A stretch of 64,000 nt of DNA from Periweissella cryptocerci (lineage in GTDB: Bacteria; Bacillota; Bacilli; Lactobacillales; Lactobacillaceae): contig NZ_CP037940.1 of the NCBI RefSeq assembly GCF_004358325.1, forward strand, positions 2,956,652 through 3,020,651. Reading direction: 5' to 3'. Shown here in pieces: positions 35,046 to 45,800 of the stretch (position 1 is its first letter; the number at the start of each line of letters is the position of its first letter). The notes under the pieces were generated by a model. It was given only the letters and a program-made list of their open reading frames with translations, had not been told where the DNA came from and ran no database searches. A program made the translations under genes and the position numbers.

Positions 35046-35903
35046 TTGGTTGATTATACTCAAATTGATAAGTTAAAGGTACAAATGTATTCGTATCGTT
35101 CTTTAGATTCTGAACAAGCTAAGATTGTTTGGCAAAATTACCGGGTTGAGGAATCTCACGCCTCAACATGGCTTGAAGGAAACACACTAACTTTAAGTGA
35201 AACGAGAGTAGCTTTAGAACAAGGAATTACAATTTCGGAAAAACCAATCAAAGACTATTTAGAAGTTGTTAATTTTAGTCAAGCGTTAGATTATATGGCG
35301 GAGTTAGCTACTAATCCAGATGAAGTGTTTAATGAACAAATAATAAAAGATATTAATCGGTTGGTTTATAAATCGACAGAAAAGCCTGGTGAGACGGCTG
35401 GACAATATCGTGATGTGCCAGTTGTCGTCGGGTTTCATACACCGCCTGCACCAATCCTTGTGCCCGATTTAATGCGTAGCTTTGTCGAATGGGTTAATAC
35501 AGATGGTCAAAAATTACATTCTGTTGAATTAGCTAGTGAGATACATCAGCGGTTTGTTACGATACATCCTTTTGTCAATGGTAATGGACGTACTGCTCGG
35601 CTGCTGATGAATTTTCAGTTAACTAAATCGGGGTATTTACCTATCTCGATTAAACCTGATGAAGCTTCGCGAAAATTGTACAACGACACCTTGTATATGA
35701 CGCAAGCCACAGAAAATGCAAGTCATGAGCCAATGAATCAGTTGGTTGCTAACATCGTTGAGGATACATTACGTGAGCGCGTTGAACTGTTAAGTAGGTA
35801 TGACGCTAATTTTGAAGTTAACCGTAAAGAACGTGAAGAACGTGAAAAACGATTAAGTAGATTTATTGGTAAAAAAAATTCCAAAAAGGATATGCACCGG
35901 TGA
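35046..35903 (+). CDS. Second Fic-family protein (Fic 2) with a changed core motif
   Basis: 285 residues from TTG 35046 (GCGGTG ribosome binding site upstream). The Fic core is HPFVNGNGRTAR (about 174-185): catalytic His present, but the usual Asp/Glu before GNGR is Asn, so Mg coordination and AMP transfer may be altered. The inhibitory helix motif STWLEGN (about 40-46) is present. Similar to Fic 1 in layout but clearly diverged in sequence. It lies 92 bases after Fic 1 and could be in the same transcript. The C-terminal tail is strongly charged (REREKR repeats). Confidence 0.9.
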   Translation: MVDYTQIDKLKVQMYSYRSLDSEQAKIVWQNYRVEESHASTWLEGNTLTLSETRVALEQGITISEKPIKDYLEVVNFSQALDYMAELATNPDEVFNEQIIKDINRLVYKSTEKPGETAGQYRDVPVVVGFHTPPAPILVPDLMRSFVEWVNTDGQKLHSVELASEIHQRFVTIHPFVNGNGRTARLLMNFQLTKSGYLPISIKPDEASRKLYNDTLYMTQATENASHEPMNQLVANIVEDTLRERVELLSRYDANFEVNRKEREEREKRLSRFIGKKNSKKDMHR

Positions 35904-35954
35904 ACCTTATTTTTAAAACAAAATAAGCAGTTTGGCTGATTATGCTCATCTGCA

Positions 35955-36013
35955 AGTAAGGAAAAAGTATGACAATTGTATTCTACTAGGAGTACGGTTG
36001 TCATACTTTTTTG
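35955..36013 (+). terminator. Intrinsic terminator (TATGACAA family)
   Basis: Stem AAAAAGTATGACAA...TTGTCATACTTTTTT with a loop containing GTATTC and a partial inner stem. It ends the Fic region transcript. Confidence 0.85.
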
Positions 36014-36202
36014 TTTGTTTACTTATAATAATGTTGAAGCATCGCTTATACAACATGAGTATTTTTGGAATTCAAAAGTGGTGCATTCTGAACTATCAAA
36101 AATGGGCTACTGTTAGTTTAACAGTGACACAAACTAACAAGGGATTTGATTTAGATTAATATTCTAAAGTTGCTCGTTAAAACTATTTGTTATAGTATTT
36201 TG

Positions 36203-36222
36203 CTATACTAATATGCGTATAG
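36203..36222 (+). promoter_or_regulatory. Probable operator of the XRE regulator
   Basis: Inverted repeat CTATAC-N8-GTATAG, with a related half TATAGTA at 36191. It lies 23 bases before the start codon and overlaps the likely promoter, as expected for autorepression by a Cro/CI-type protein. Confidence 0.5.
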
Positions 36223-36244
36223 TAGAAAGGCGATTATTGCACCT

Positions 36245-36640
36245 ATGAACAAAAATTTAGATTTAGGAAAAAATATTAAGTACCTTCGTGAAAAGAGAGA
36301 ATTAACACAAGAACAACTAGGAGACGAACTTGGTTATTCTGGTCAAACAATTTCCAATTGGGAAAACGTTGTTAAGGTTCCAAGAAGGAAAACACTAAAA
36401 AAATTAGCGCAATTCTTTCAAATTGAAGTTATTCAATTAACATCTAAGCAAATGTTTGAATCAGAACTACTCATGCCTTTAACAGAATCTCAGTTAGAAA
36501 TTGCCAGAATGATTATTCCAAACAATACTCAAACTGAAATGCGATTAGACATTGCCAGAATGATTGATCCAAACGCTAGTCCTGAAGAATTAGAGCGTCT
36601 CAAGGCTGCGATTGTAACATTTCATGCTAAATATGGATGA
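36245..36640 (+). CDS. XRE (Cro/CI) family transcriptional regulator
   Basis: 131 residues. The N-terminal HTH_3 domain is clear: LGKNIKYLREKRELTQEQLGDELGYSGQTISNWEN (about 7-40). The C-terminal part contains two similar short units (LEIARMIIPNNT and LDIARMIDPNAS), perhaps a dimerisation element. It has its own promoter region with a dyad operator and no conjugation box. It might repress the conjugation promoters or the neighbouring secreted-protein genes. The last codons lie in a segment that recurs at two other places (36629, 38068, 39498). Confidence 0.9.
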   Translation: MNKNLDLGKNIKYLREKRELTQEQLGDELGYSGQTISNWENVVKVPRRKTLKKLAQFFQIEVIQLTSKQMFESELLMPLTESQLEIARMIIPNNTQTEMRLDIARMIDPNASPEELERLKAAIVTFHAKYG

Positions 36641-36800
36641 ATTCAGAGAAAAATATTACTATTTGCTGCAAATAATATGACAAAAATAAGCCGAATTTGA
36701 GTTTTTAGTCTACTTTTGGATAGTTGTTATCCATCTAAAAGTAAGTAAAAAGTATGACAATTGTATTCTACTAAGAGTGCGGTTGTCATACTTTTTTGTT
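36629..36800. repeat. Repeated segment, copy 1 of 3
   Basis: Starts in the end of the XRE gene (AATATGGATGAATTCAGAG) and runs through AATATTACTATTTGCTGCAA and a TCATCTAAAA-type stretch into a TATGACAA hairpin. Copy 2 is very similar over the first 60 bases, copy 3 more diverged. The three copies flank the two paralogous secreted-protein genes, as left by tandem duplication. Confidence 0.75.
36745..36800. terminator. TATGACAA-family terminator between convergent genes
   Basis: AAAAAGTATGACAA paired with TTGTCATACTTTTTT. A-rich on the left and T-rich on the right, so it can end both the XRE transcript and the minus-strand secreted-protein gene. Confidence 0.85.
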
Positions 36801-36814
36801 TGTTCTTAAAGTTA

Positions 36815-37936
36815 TCAACTAAAGGTACTTACTTGAATGTCGCTTGCAGGGAGCCACCCACTAGTGAGGATTTCAACACCAGTTCGATTAACTCCTGTAT
36901 TGCCAGGTATTGTGGCGTAATAGTAAATAGCCGTGTGCCCATCTGGTGTAACAAAACGTGCTTTACCAGTAATGCTATAAATATAAACATTGCGCTTGGT
37001 AGTAATGTTACCAGGGGTTCCAATCTCAAAAGTATAGGCGCAATCTTTTATTTTTGTACCTTCTACAAGTTGGAAATTATTTGAAGAACCTACTTGGTTA
37101 TAAAAATTTGATTTTGAACTAGAACCAGTAAAATCGTAATCTGTGCCTGCTCCATCGCTAACACCACCCATTCCGTACTGTACTGTTGAAAATGATTTCA
37201 GACGTGCTTGTGCTTGCGTATACCAATGACCAGTTTTGTTAATCACAGTTGTGTAAATTTTTGAAGAATTTACATAAAAAGGAGTCGCAGTTGATTGAAC
37301 CGCATTTAAGTCAAGCGTAGGAATATTATTATCATGAAATGAAGCCCTGCGAATACCATTGAATAGCATTTTTCCGGTTTGCATACTTTCCATCTGTTTT
37401 TGAGTTAAGTGCATATATGGAATATCACCAAATTGATCAGGTGTAAGCAATTTGTTTGTAATTTTAATTTTTTCAGCATAGGGAACTTTGCTGTCATCAG
37501 CCAACAAAGCACTTAATTGGGGCGTTGCACCTGTTGGCTTTTTCCAGGCATTATATTTTCCATTGGAAAGTTTGTTTTTGGCAACATAGCCCAATGATTT
37601 TTTACCTTTCTTAATGAGGTAGTAAGTTGTCTTGAGTCCTTTTTTGTTCATTAAGACAACACGTTTCTTAGAAGATAGGGTTGTTTTGTTGAATTTCTTA
37701 ACTTTATAGACTTTCTTTAAAGTCACATGTTTCTTGATATGCTTACCAGAAAACTTGTAGATATTTCCTGACGCATTTTTAACGTGATAGTATTTTTTCT
37801 TTTGCTTAGTTATTTTAACAACGTGTGTGTACCGTGTGGCAGCTTCTGAAGTAGATTGCGTAGTGGCTAACATGCCACCAAGCATTAAACTAGTTACTAG
37901 TGCCAACATGGTTAATTTTTTAATTGAGACTCTCAT
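36815..37936 (-). CDS. Secreted protein, paralogue A
   Basis: 373 residues. Signal peptide (MRVSIKKL, hydrophobic core, cleavage near SEA-AT about residue 32). Residues 33-135 are very basic and Tyr-rich (KITKQKKKYYHVKN... VLMNKKGLKTTYYLIKKGKK), like SLAP or wall-binding repeats of lactobacilli. The C-terminal domain (about 150-373) is of unknown fold with conserved HLTQ and NGIRRASFHDNN stretches. It is nearly identical to paralogue B for the first 150 or so residues, then diverges. A ribosome binding site (aaggagaaaaatc) precedes the ATG. Probably a surface or secreted factor; function unknown. Confidence 0.82.
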   Translation of the reverse strand: MRVSIKKLTMLALVTSLMLGGMLATTQSTSEAATRYTHVVKITKQKKKYYHVKNASGNIYKFSGKHIKKHVTLKKVYKVKKFNKTTLSSKKRVVLMNKKGLKTTYYLIKKGKKSLGYVAKNKLSNGKYNAWKKPTGATPQLSALLADDSKVPYAEKIKITNKLLTPDQFGDIPYMHLTQKQMESMQTGKMLFNGIRRASFHDNNIPTLDLNAVQSTATPFYVNSSKIYTTVINKTGHWYTQAQARLKSFSTVQYGMGGVSDGAGTDYDFTGSSSKSNFYNQVGSSNNFQLVEGTKIKDCAYTFEIGTPGNITTKRNVYIYSITGKARFVTPDGHTAIYYYATIPGNTGVNRTGVEILTSGWLPASDIQVSTFS

Positions 37937-38067
37937 GATTTTTCTCCTTTACTGTATTAATTTAGATAGCTCGATTTTATGAGATTATGTGCACTCTTAT
38001 CTCCATCTACATTTTACTTCTAATCCATTGGTATTACTGGATTAAGAGCTTACAGCTCAACGAGTAA

Positions 38068-38245
38068 TATGGATAAATTCAGAGAAAAATATTACTATTT
38101 GCTGCAAATAATATGACAAAAATAAGTTTTATTTGAATTTTTCAGTCTACTTCTTGATTGTTGTTCTTCATCTAAAAATAAGAAAAAAGTATGACAACTG
38201 TATTTTCTGAATAATACAATTGTCATACTTTCTTATTTATTCCTA
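38068..38245. repeat. Repeated segment, copy 2 of 3
   Basis: Begins AATATGGATAAATTCAGAG and is nearly identical to copy 1 through the AAATATTACTATTTGCTGC stretch. It ends in the TATGACAA-type hairpin at 38185-38240. It separates the two paralogues. Confidence 0.75.
38185..38240. terminator. TATGACAA-family terminator
   Basis: AAAAAAGTATGACAA...TTGTCATACTTTCTT with an inner GTATT/AATAC stem. It ends paralogue B on the minus strand. Confidence 0.82.
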
Positions 38246-38251
38246 AAGTCA

Positions 38252-39370
38252 TTAACTAAAGGTGCCTACTTCAATGTTTTTTGCTGGTAGCCAGCCACTA
38301 GTTTGTATATCTTTTCCTGTCCCATTAATCCCTGTATTTCCAGGAATTGTCACATAGTAATAAATTTCTGTATTTCCATCTGGCGTAACAAATCGTGCTT
38401 TACTTGTAATGCTATAAATATAAACGTCATGCCTAATAGTGAAATGACCTGGGGTACCTAGCTGGTCAGTGTAAACACAATCTTTAACCATTGCGCCTTC
38501 AACAAGTTGAAAGTTATTTGATGTACCAATTTGGTTATAGAATATAGCTTTTGAGATTGAGCCAGTGAAAATATAATCTGTACCTGATCCATTACCTATA
38601 AATATTCCATATTGAGTTGTTGAAAATGACTTTAAGCTTGCTTGTGCTTGGGTATACCAATGTCCAGTTGCTTTAACCGTAGTCGTGTAAATTTTTGAAG
38701 AATTTACATAAAAAGGTGTTGACGTTGATTGAGTCGCATTTAAGTCAAGTGTAGGAATATTATTATCATGAAATGAAGCTCGACGAATACCATTGAACAG
38801 CATTTTCCCGGTTTGCATACATTCCATCTGATTTTGAGTTAAGTGCATATATGGAATGTCACCAAATTTATCAGGTGTAAGCAATTTGTTGGTAATTTTA
38901 ACTTTTTCAGCATAGGGAACTTTGCTGTCATCAGCCAACAAAGCACTTAATTGGGGCGTTGCACCTGTTGGCTTTTTCCAGGCATTATATTTTCCACTGG
39001 AAAGTTTGTTTTTGGCAACATAGCCCAATGATTTTTTACCTTTCTTAATGAGGTAGTAAGTTGTCTTGAGCCCTTTTTTGTTCATTAAGACAACACGTTT
39101 CTTAGAAGATAGGGTTGTTTTGTTGAATTTCTTAACTTTATAGACTTTCTTTAAAGTCACATGTTTCTTGATATGCTTACCAGAAAACTTGTAGATATTT
39201 CCTGACGCATTTTTAACGTGATAGTATTTTTTCTTTTGCTTAGTTATTTTAACAACGTGTGTGTACCGTGTGGCAGCTTCTGAAGTAGATTGCGTAGTGG
39301 CTAACATGCCACCAAGCATTAAACTAGTTACTAGTGCCAACATGGTTAATTTTTTTATTGAGACTCTCAT
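38252..39370 (-). CDS. Secreted protein, paralogue B
   Basis: 372 residues, same architecture as paralogue A: signal peptide, basic Tyr/Lys-rich region, unknown C-terminal domain. The first 150 or so residues and the DNA upstream of the start are almost identical to paralogue A, while the C-terminal half has many substitutions (for example IFIGNGSGTDY for MGGVSDGAGTDY). This pattern suggests a recent duplication or gene conversion of the 5' half, or selection for divergence in the exposed part. Confidence 0.82.
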   Translation of the reverse strand: MRVSIKKLTMLALVTSLMLGGMLATTQSTSEAATRYTHVVKITKQKKKYYHVKNASGNIYKFSGKHIKKHVTLKKVYKVKKFNKTTLSSKKRVVLMNKKGLKTTYYLIKKGKKSLGYVAKNKLSSGKYNAWKKPTGATPQLSALLADDSKVPYAEKVKITNKLLTPDKFGDIPYMHLTQNQMECMQTGKMLFNGIRRASFHDNNIPTLDLNATQSTSTPFYVNSSKIYTTTVKATGHWYTQAQASLKSFSTTQYGIFIGNGSGTDYIFTGSISKAIFYNQIGTSNNFQLVEGAMVKDCVYTDQLGTPGHFTIRHDVYIYSITSKARFVTPDGNTEIYYYVTIPGNTGINGTGKDIQTSGWLPAKNIEVGTFS

Positions 39371-39497
39371 GATTTTTCTCCTTTACTGTATTAATTTAAA
39401 TAGCTCGATTTTATGAGATTATGCGTACTTTTATCTCCATCTATATTATACCGCTAACCCCTTGATATTACTGAGGTTAGAGCTTGTTTCTCAGCAA

Positions 39498-39690
39498 GAA
39501 ATATGGATAAATACAGCAGGAAATATTACTTTTTGCTGAATAGAATCTGGTAAATGTGAGCCGTTTAGGGGTAGATTTGCTGTTTTTTTAATTTGTTTTT
39601 TGGTCGTTGATATATTGTTTTATTCATCTGAAAATCAGTAAAAAGTATGACAATAGTATTCAGTAAAGAATATTATTGTCATACTTTTTT
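39498..39690. repeat. Repeated segment, copy 3 of 3 (diverged)
   Basis: Begins AATATGGATAAATACAGCAG and keeps AATATTACTTTTTGCTGAA and the TATGACAA hairpin, but the middle differs from copies 1 and 2. It marks the right border of the duplicated block. Confidence 0.6.
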
Positions 39691-39692
39691 TC
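39639..39692 (+). terminator. TATGACAA-family terminator upstream of the adhesin promoter
   Basis: AAAAAGTATGACAATA/TATTGTCATACTTTTT with an inner ATTC/GAAT stem and a T run. It shields the next conjugation-box promoter from upstream transcription. Confidence 0.85.
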
Positions 39693-39699
39693 CTTTTAA

Positions 39700-39737
39700 T
39701 ACTGTTAAACCTTTCGAATTTTCGCCTATGCGAATAT
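39700..39737 (+). promoter_or_regulatory. Conjugation-box promoter of the adhesin
   Basis: Box TACTGTTAAACC (39700-39711), 20 bp, GAATAT (39732-39737). The leader is longer than usual (113 bases from box to start), so an extra element or second promoter may lie in 39740-39820. Confidence 0.62.
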
Positions 39738-39824
39738 ATATATATACTCTGTTTTTTAGTTGTAAATCAGTTGTTGACGTTTGATATAAATAGTGTTTAG
39801 ACACTAGAAAGAGAGATAGATGAT

Positions 39825-42800
39825 ATGAGTAAATTGAATAGAAAAGAGAAATGGATTAAGCGATTAAAAAGAATTGCTTTGGGAGTGGGCTTAATAGGGA
39901 CAATCGGGTTAGCAGGGCTAAGTCCTGGTATTTCTCCTGATAATGTATTTGCCGGTAATATTGATTCTGATCAGTACATGCCCACTGGTACAACTGATTA
40001 TGGTGGAGTTTCACTAGTTCCGAATGGTGGAACTATTGAGGTACCACTCAATATTCATAAGTTAATCAAAATTTCCAATTCTCATTTAACTGGGTTAAGT
40101 GTAAGCTCGTCTGGAAGTATTGCGACTCAATATAATCTTAAGCAAATGGTAAACGGTGATGACGCCGACGGTTATGGATTTTATTTTTCTAAGAGTGATG
40201 AACAGAATAATCCATCTTTATCAGCAACTCAACTCCCAACGATGATTTATTCAACGGATCAAATTGATTTAGATGGTAAACAAATAGATGTTGTAATTTC
40301 TATTACCTCGGCAACGTTTGATTCTCAAAGTAATTTTGTTGATGGTGGAATTATCTCCTTTCGTAAAAATTTATTAGGTGTTAACCAATCTGGTTTCTCA
40401 AGTGTTAGTTTTAGTTATAGTATGGTTACTCACGGAACGAATAATGCACCTAATCTTGATTCAACATCGGCAACTTATCTTGAATTAACTGATATTGATT
40501 CGAGTCAGGCAGTTAATTTTGGAGCTGGAACATCTGATAATGTAGTGATGATTACAAAAGACCCACGGACTTCAATGGATTATTATGGTCGTCAAATTGA
40601 TGGTGTTAGTATCGGTAAAGACACTAGTGGACGTTATTGGTTTGTTGCTGGAAATAATATGGATTTAGATACTCGTCCTGTTGATAGTGTATTTGCGATG
40701 TTTAAACCTGGTAATTTCGCATTTAGTGGAACATGGTATAAACACTATGACACAATTGAACTAACAACAGGTGCTAATTCAGGTAATACTTATCCTTATA
40801 CAAATTCGGTGGTTGCCGCTGGTCAACAAGATACTATTACAAATGCTGTAAGCCAAGGATATTCTGGACGTGAGTATCTTGGGTTCGGTTCGGTAGCCAA
40901 TTACGATTTAGTTGTAGGAAATCCAGTTCCTGCACCAACAAAAACTGTTACTGATTCTGATGAAACAGCGGTACAAACGAATTCTTTACCGACAATTCGT
41001 GCTGCTCAGACATATGATGTTTCTGTTTCAATTCCTGATGATGTTTGGGATTTAGATAACTTCATATTACGCGATACTATTGATCCGATGTGGAATGTAA
41101 CTGGCGCTCGTGTTGTTGCAAGTCATGCCGGTAATCCAGATGAAACAGGTTCTGATTTATTCGATGTTACTGATAGTTCAGGAACGGCAGGTAACAGGTT
41201 GTTTAATAACGCTACTATTACTAAGAATAGTAACGGTTCAACTTCAGTTTCAGCGTCTATTAATAGTTCAGTTACAAATGGCTCAATGGGTTCTGGTTTG
41301 ATTTCTTTTCAAAATCGCGCTTACCACCTGTTAATTGATGTAACTCCTAACCCAGATTATGCATTAGCACATATGGGTGATAATGGTTGGATTTATCCTC
41401 ATTCAAGCAATGACACGGTAAGTACGACTGGTGGAAATTATACTAGTGGTAACAACTTACAAATTTTTGACCAAGGTTCTATTTATATTAACTACTCCGG
41501 TGCTGCTGAGTCTGGTGAAGATTCAGATGATAATTCGGGTAATTTACGTACTCGATATACAGCAACTACTCGTACACGTATTCCATTGATTAATGTAACA
41601 GTTAACAAGACTGGGACTGTCTTTGGTAATGCAATGCCAAGTAGTTTTTATAGCGTGTTAGATGCCGTTTTCCAGTTATATCGTTCAAATTCTAGTACAA
41701 CTGTTGGTAACACGTTTGCTACCGACGTAGGCGGTCATGCGACTAGTCAAAGAGTTCCAATGGACGCATATGATGTTAAAGAAATTTCTACTGCTCATGG
41801 TTTTATTTTAAATAGTGGTTGGGTGGGTAAAATTAGTTTAACTACGTCAAGTGATTCAAATAATAATATTTCAATTGACATGAAAAACGATGAACAATTT
41901 GGTAGTTTTAGTTTCCAAAAAACTGACCGCGATAAGAATGCAGTTAGCTCTGCGGGTGCTGGGTCATTAGATGGTGCGACATATACTTTGCGTCGTTTGT
42001 ACGATGGTAAGACATGGACATTAACCACGCACGATGGTGGTAAGTTTAGTTCGAGTGATTTAGGTCTGTATGACGCTACTCACTTTGAAATTGCTGATTA
42101 CTCATTGACTGAAACTAAAGCTTCTAAGGGCTACTTGGTTGATTCAACACCAGTTAACTTTAGCGTCACATATGCTGGTATGAATGCTAGTGTGGCTGTT
42201 AATGCAACCGCCCGTGATTCCGAATTGATTATTCGTAATGATATTACGATTCATAAAAATGCGGATGGTTCAACTACCGTGGTTGATGGTCAACAACCAA
42301 TTCCGGGATACGATGATGATGAATACAATGATTCAATTCAACAACGGCTACAAGGAATTGAGTTTAAAGCTACTTTGACGGATGGAACAGGGTACAACAA
42401 GACTACTGGTACGGTTACTTCAAAAGCTGGTGATGGTAATGTTTGGTACTCAAGTTTATCTGATGTGAATGGTAATGCAGTATTCAAAGATTTACCATTT
42501 GGGCACTATACGATTTCAGAAGAAGCTACCAAACAAGATGGTTCTAAAAATATTCCTGATGGCTTTATGGCTATGAAACCATTCACTGTATATGTTTCTG
42601 AAGATAAAAAGAATGGGACTACTGATAGTGACGGTGCTTCTACTCGTGCAAATGGATATTCATTTGATGTAGACGATGACCGGCTTAAATGGCCAATTAA
42701 GGTAAATAAAGTCGATAGTCAAACTGGTAAAGTAATTCCGTTCGCTAATACTGAATTTAATATCTTAGATTTAAAATCAGGTAAGCTGCTGGAAATGAAT

Positions 42801-45800
42801 GTTCCAAATAAAACTGATAAGACGACATCATTTAAAACTAATGAAGAAGGGTATTTCTATACGACTGAACCTTTGGATTATGGTGTCGATCGTTATCAAT
42901 TGATTGAAGTTCATACCCCTTATGGTTATAACTTAGCTTCTGAACCAATGACAGTTTCAGTTGATAAGATTGATTACTCTGATGGTAAAGATTATATGGA
43001 ATTTAACTTTGCCGATGACCCGCAACCTGGTCAACTTGATATTACTAAGGTGGTTAGGACAGCTACAGGAATTGGTGAACAAAAGAGTGATTTAGGTACG
43101 TTCATGGGTCTTGATTATTCAGAAGTTCCAGGAGTTGGCTATGACTTCATGTTACAAGCTCGTGACGATGTGATTACTCCTGATGGTACAACTCGTGTTA
43201 AAAAGGGACAGTATGTTTCTGTTGATGGTACTGGTGTAGATGATAAGTCTGATGGACTTGTTTTAACCTCTGGTGAAGATGGAAAAGTAAGTACTGGTAC
43301 TATTCTATATATTGGTGATTACACATTAATCGAAACTAAAGCACCTTTAGGAGTTACAATTGCAGATCCTTGGGACTTCTCAGTCACTTATGGTGGTGAG
43401 ACAGTTAAGGCAACCTACTATGAAACGACTGTTCATGACGATGTACAATTATTGAATATTGTAGGTCATAAAGCAGAACAAGTAATTAACGGTTACGATA
43501 AGGACGGTAAACCTGAAATTGCGGTGCAAGACGCTACAGACGGTCAGATTTTCGCCGTTCGTAATGCTGACGACTTCAGTTTGATGGGTGCTACTGTTAA
43601 AGCTGATACCACATTGGCTTTAGCTCAAGTAAATGGTGGTAAGTTTGAATTTGATACATTTTTACCTGCTGGAAAGTACTATGTTCAAGAAGTTGATTCT
43701 GGTTCAAAGCATGTATTGAATCCAAATAAGTACTTCTTTACTTACACACCTAAAAATAATGATAATACTCAAAGCTTCCAAATTTATGCAAATGGATTTA
43801 AGCAAGACAAGGGTTCTGAAACAGATGATGACGCAGCACCCGAAGCTGAAACGCCAACTGACGGTGAAGTAACTGCAAATGAAGTTGTTACGGATAATGA
43901 TGACGCGGTTATTAAGCAAGATGAAATTACTGATGATTCTGTTTCAGATACTGATATTCTTAATAACTTGTTCTTAACTGATGTTCCATTCAACAAGTTA
44001 AATCAAGTTATTAATGATGATTTGTATACTGGTAGTGATAACTATATTGCTGGTGCTGGTGCGGTATTTGAACTTCGTGATTCAGCTTCTGGTAAAGTTA
44101 TTCAAACGGTAACAACAGATAAAAATGGTAATGCTACGTGGAAGCAATTAGGTGTCGGTGAATACCTGATGAATGAAACAAAATCAAGTGATGTAACTCA
44201 TGCAATTAATACAGATGTATATGCTATCAACGTTCAAAAGGGGGCTACTACAATTTCGGTAAACAGTAAGCAAGTAGGCTCGATTGACAATACTAATTTG
44301 TATAACGCTTATGTTACTGAACAACTACCGCCTGTTGAAGATACTGATACGACAGTTGACGATGAAGCAACTGATGATAATACGGCGGTTGATACAACTT
44401 CTACTTCAGCTGATACTGAAGATAGTTCAAAAGAAGTAGCAACTGTTAAAACTGTTGCTGAAGCTCAACCAACCGGTAGTGCATTCACAGTAAGTGATCC
44501 AATTACCGATTTACCTAAACCTGGAGTTGACAAGTATATCGACACTGTTGGTGAACATGTTAAGACCACGCAAGACGATGTTGATCAAAATGTAAACTTT
44601 GTGATTTCTGGTCAATTACCTTTACTTGATAATGCTAAGAATTTAACTGATGTGCATTTGAAAGACAACCTTGAAGAAGCTTACACTTTCGTTAAAGTTG
44701 ATAAGGTTGTTGACGTTACTGATAACAATAAAGATGTAATAAGTCTTGGTAAAATCACTGCTCCAAAGGGCAAATTTGGCGGTACTGTTGATTGGGCTGC
44801 TAATGACTCAAGTCAATTTAATGGTCATATTTTGGCAATGCACTTAACTGTTACAGTTAATAGTCATGTATTCCAACATAAATATTTGGATAGTAAAACT
44901 GGTGATTATGTTGTACCAAATGTGGGTATTTTACACTTTAATGGTGGTGATTTAGATTCTAATGCTAATACAACTGCTAACGCACATGACCTTGTTACAC
45001 CACCTGTTGATGTTCATGTTCGTATGCCTGGCATTGATAAGAGTATTGTTTCTGAAAATAACAAGTTAGTTAAGGATAAGGCAGTTCAACACACTGATGT
45101 AATTCAGTACATGGTTGACGCTTACTATCCGTTTGCTCATAACGGACTTTTCAATAATGTCACTATTTATGACAATGTAGTTGACGCTTTGATTCCGCAA
45201 GAGATTACTAAGGTTACATTGGTTGATGATAAAAACAATGAAACTGACGTAACCAAGCAATGGACACAAAGCATTGAAAAGAAAGTTGCCGGAACTGTTA
45301 AAGTAACTGCTAAGAAACCGACTGATTGGGCTGGTAAACATGTGCGCATGTACTTTACAGCCACACTTTCGGCTCATGCGACGGATTCTAAGTACTGGAA
45401 TAAGAAAAAGAATGAGTACGTAATTCCTAATGTGGGTCATATGACTTACAACAATAAGGACGCTGATTCTAATGCAAACGCGACTACTAAGACACCTGGT
45501 ACTGATTTGACTAGTGCAAAGGTAAATGTTCATTTGAAACAACCAAAAGCGTCAGTAGCTAAGTTCTGGGTTGACGCTCATGGACGTAAGAAAAAGAGTC
45601 TAAATGTTCGCTTGGGAGATAAATTGACTGCTTTGATTATTGGTCATGTTCCTAGTGTTAATGATTTGAAGAATGTTGAAATTAACGATCAATTTGAAGA
45701 AGCATTTACTCCAACGGGTGAAGTTAAAGTAGAAGTTGATGGTAAGAACGTTACCAAAGAATTTACCGCTAAAATTGAGAAGAAAGCTGGTGGCTTTGCT

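Larger units (their letters stand above)
35904..36244. promoter_or_regulatory. Intergenic region: terminator, box-like dyad and XRE operator
   Basis: It holds a TATGACAA-family terminator (35955-36013), a dyad TACTGTTA-GTT-TAACAGT (36108-36125) that repeats the first half of the conjugation box in inverted order but lacks a -10 at the standard spacing, and a dyad CTATAC-N8-GTATAG (36203-36222) just upstream of the XRE gene. Small open frames here look fortuitous. Confidence 0.5.

Noticed and set aside
36108..36145. Twelfth conjugation-box promoter
   Set aside because: The hexamer 20 bp after TACTGTTAGTTT is AGGGAT, which lacks A at position 2, and the start codon is too far; kept only as a possible regulator dyad.
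45066..45542. 158-residue minus-strand frame in the adhesin gene
   Set aside because: Shadow frame; Cys/Ile/His-rich composition typical of antisense frames.
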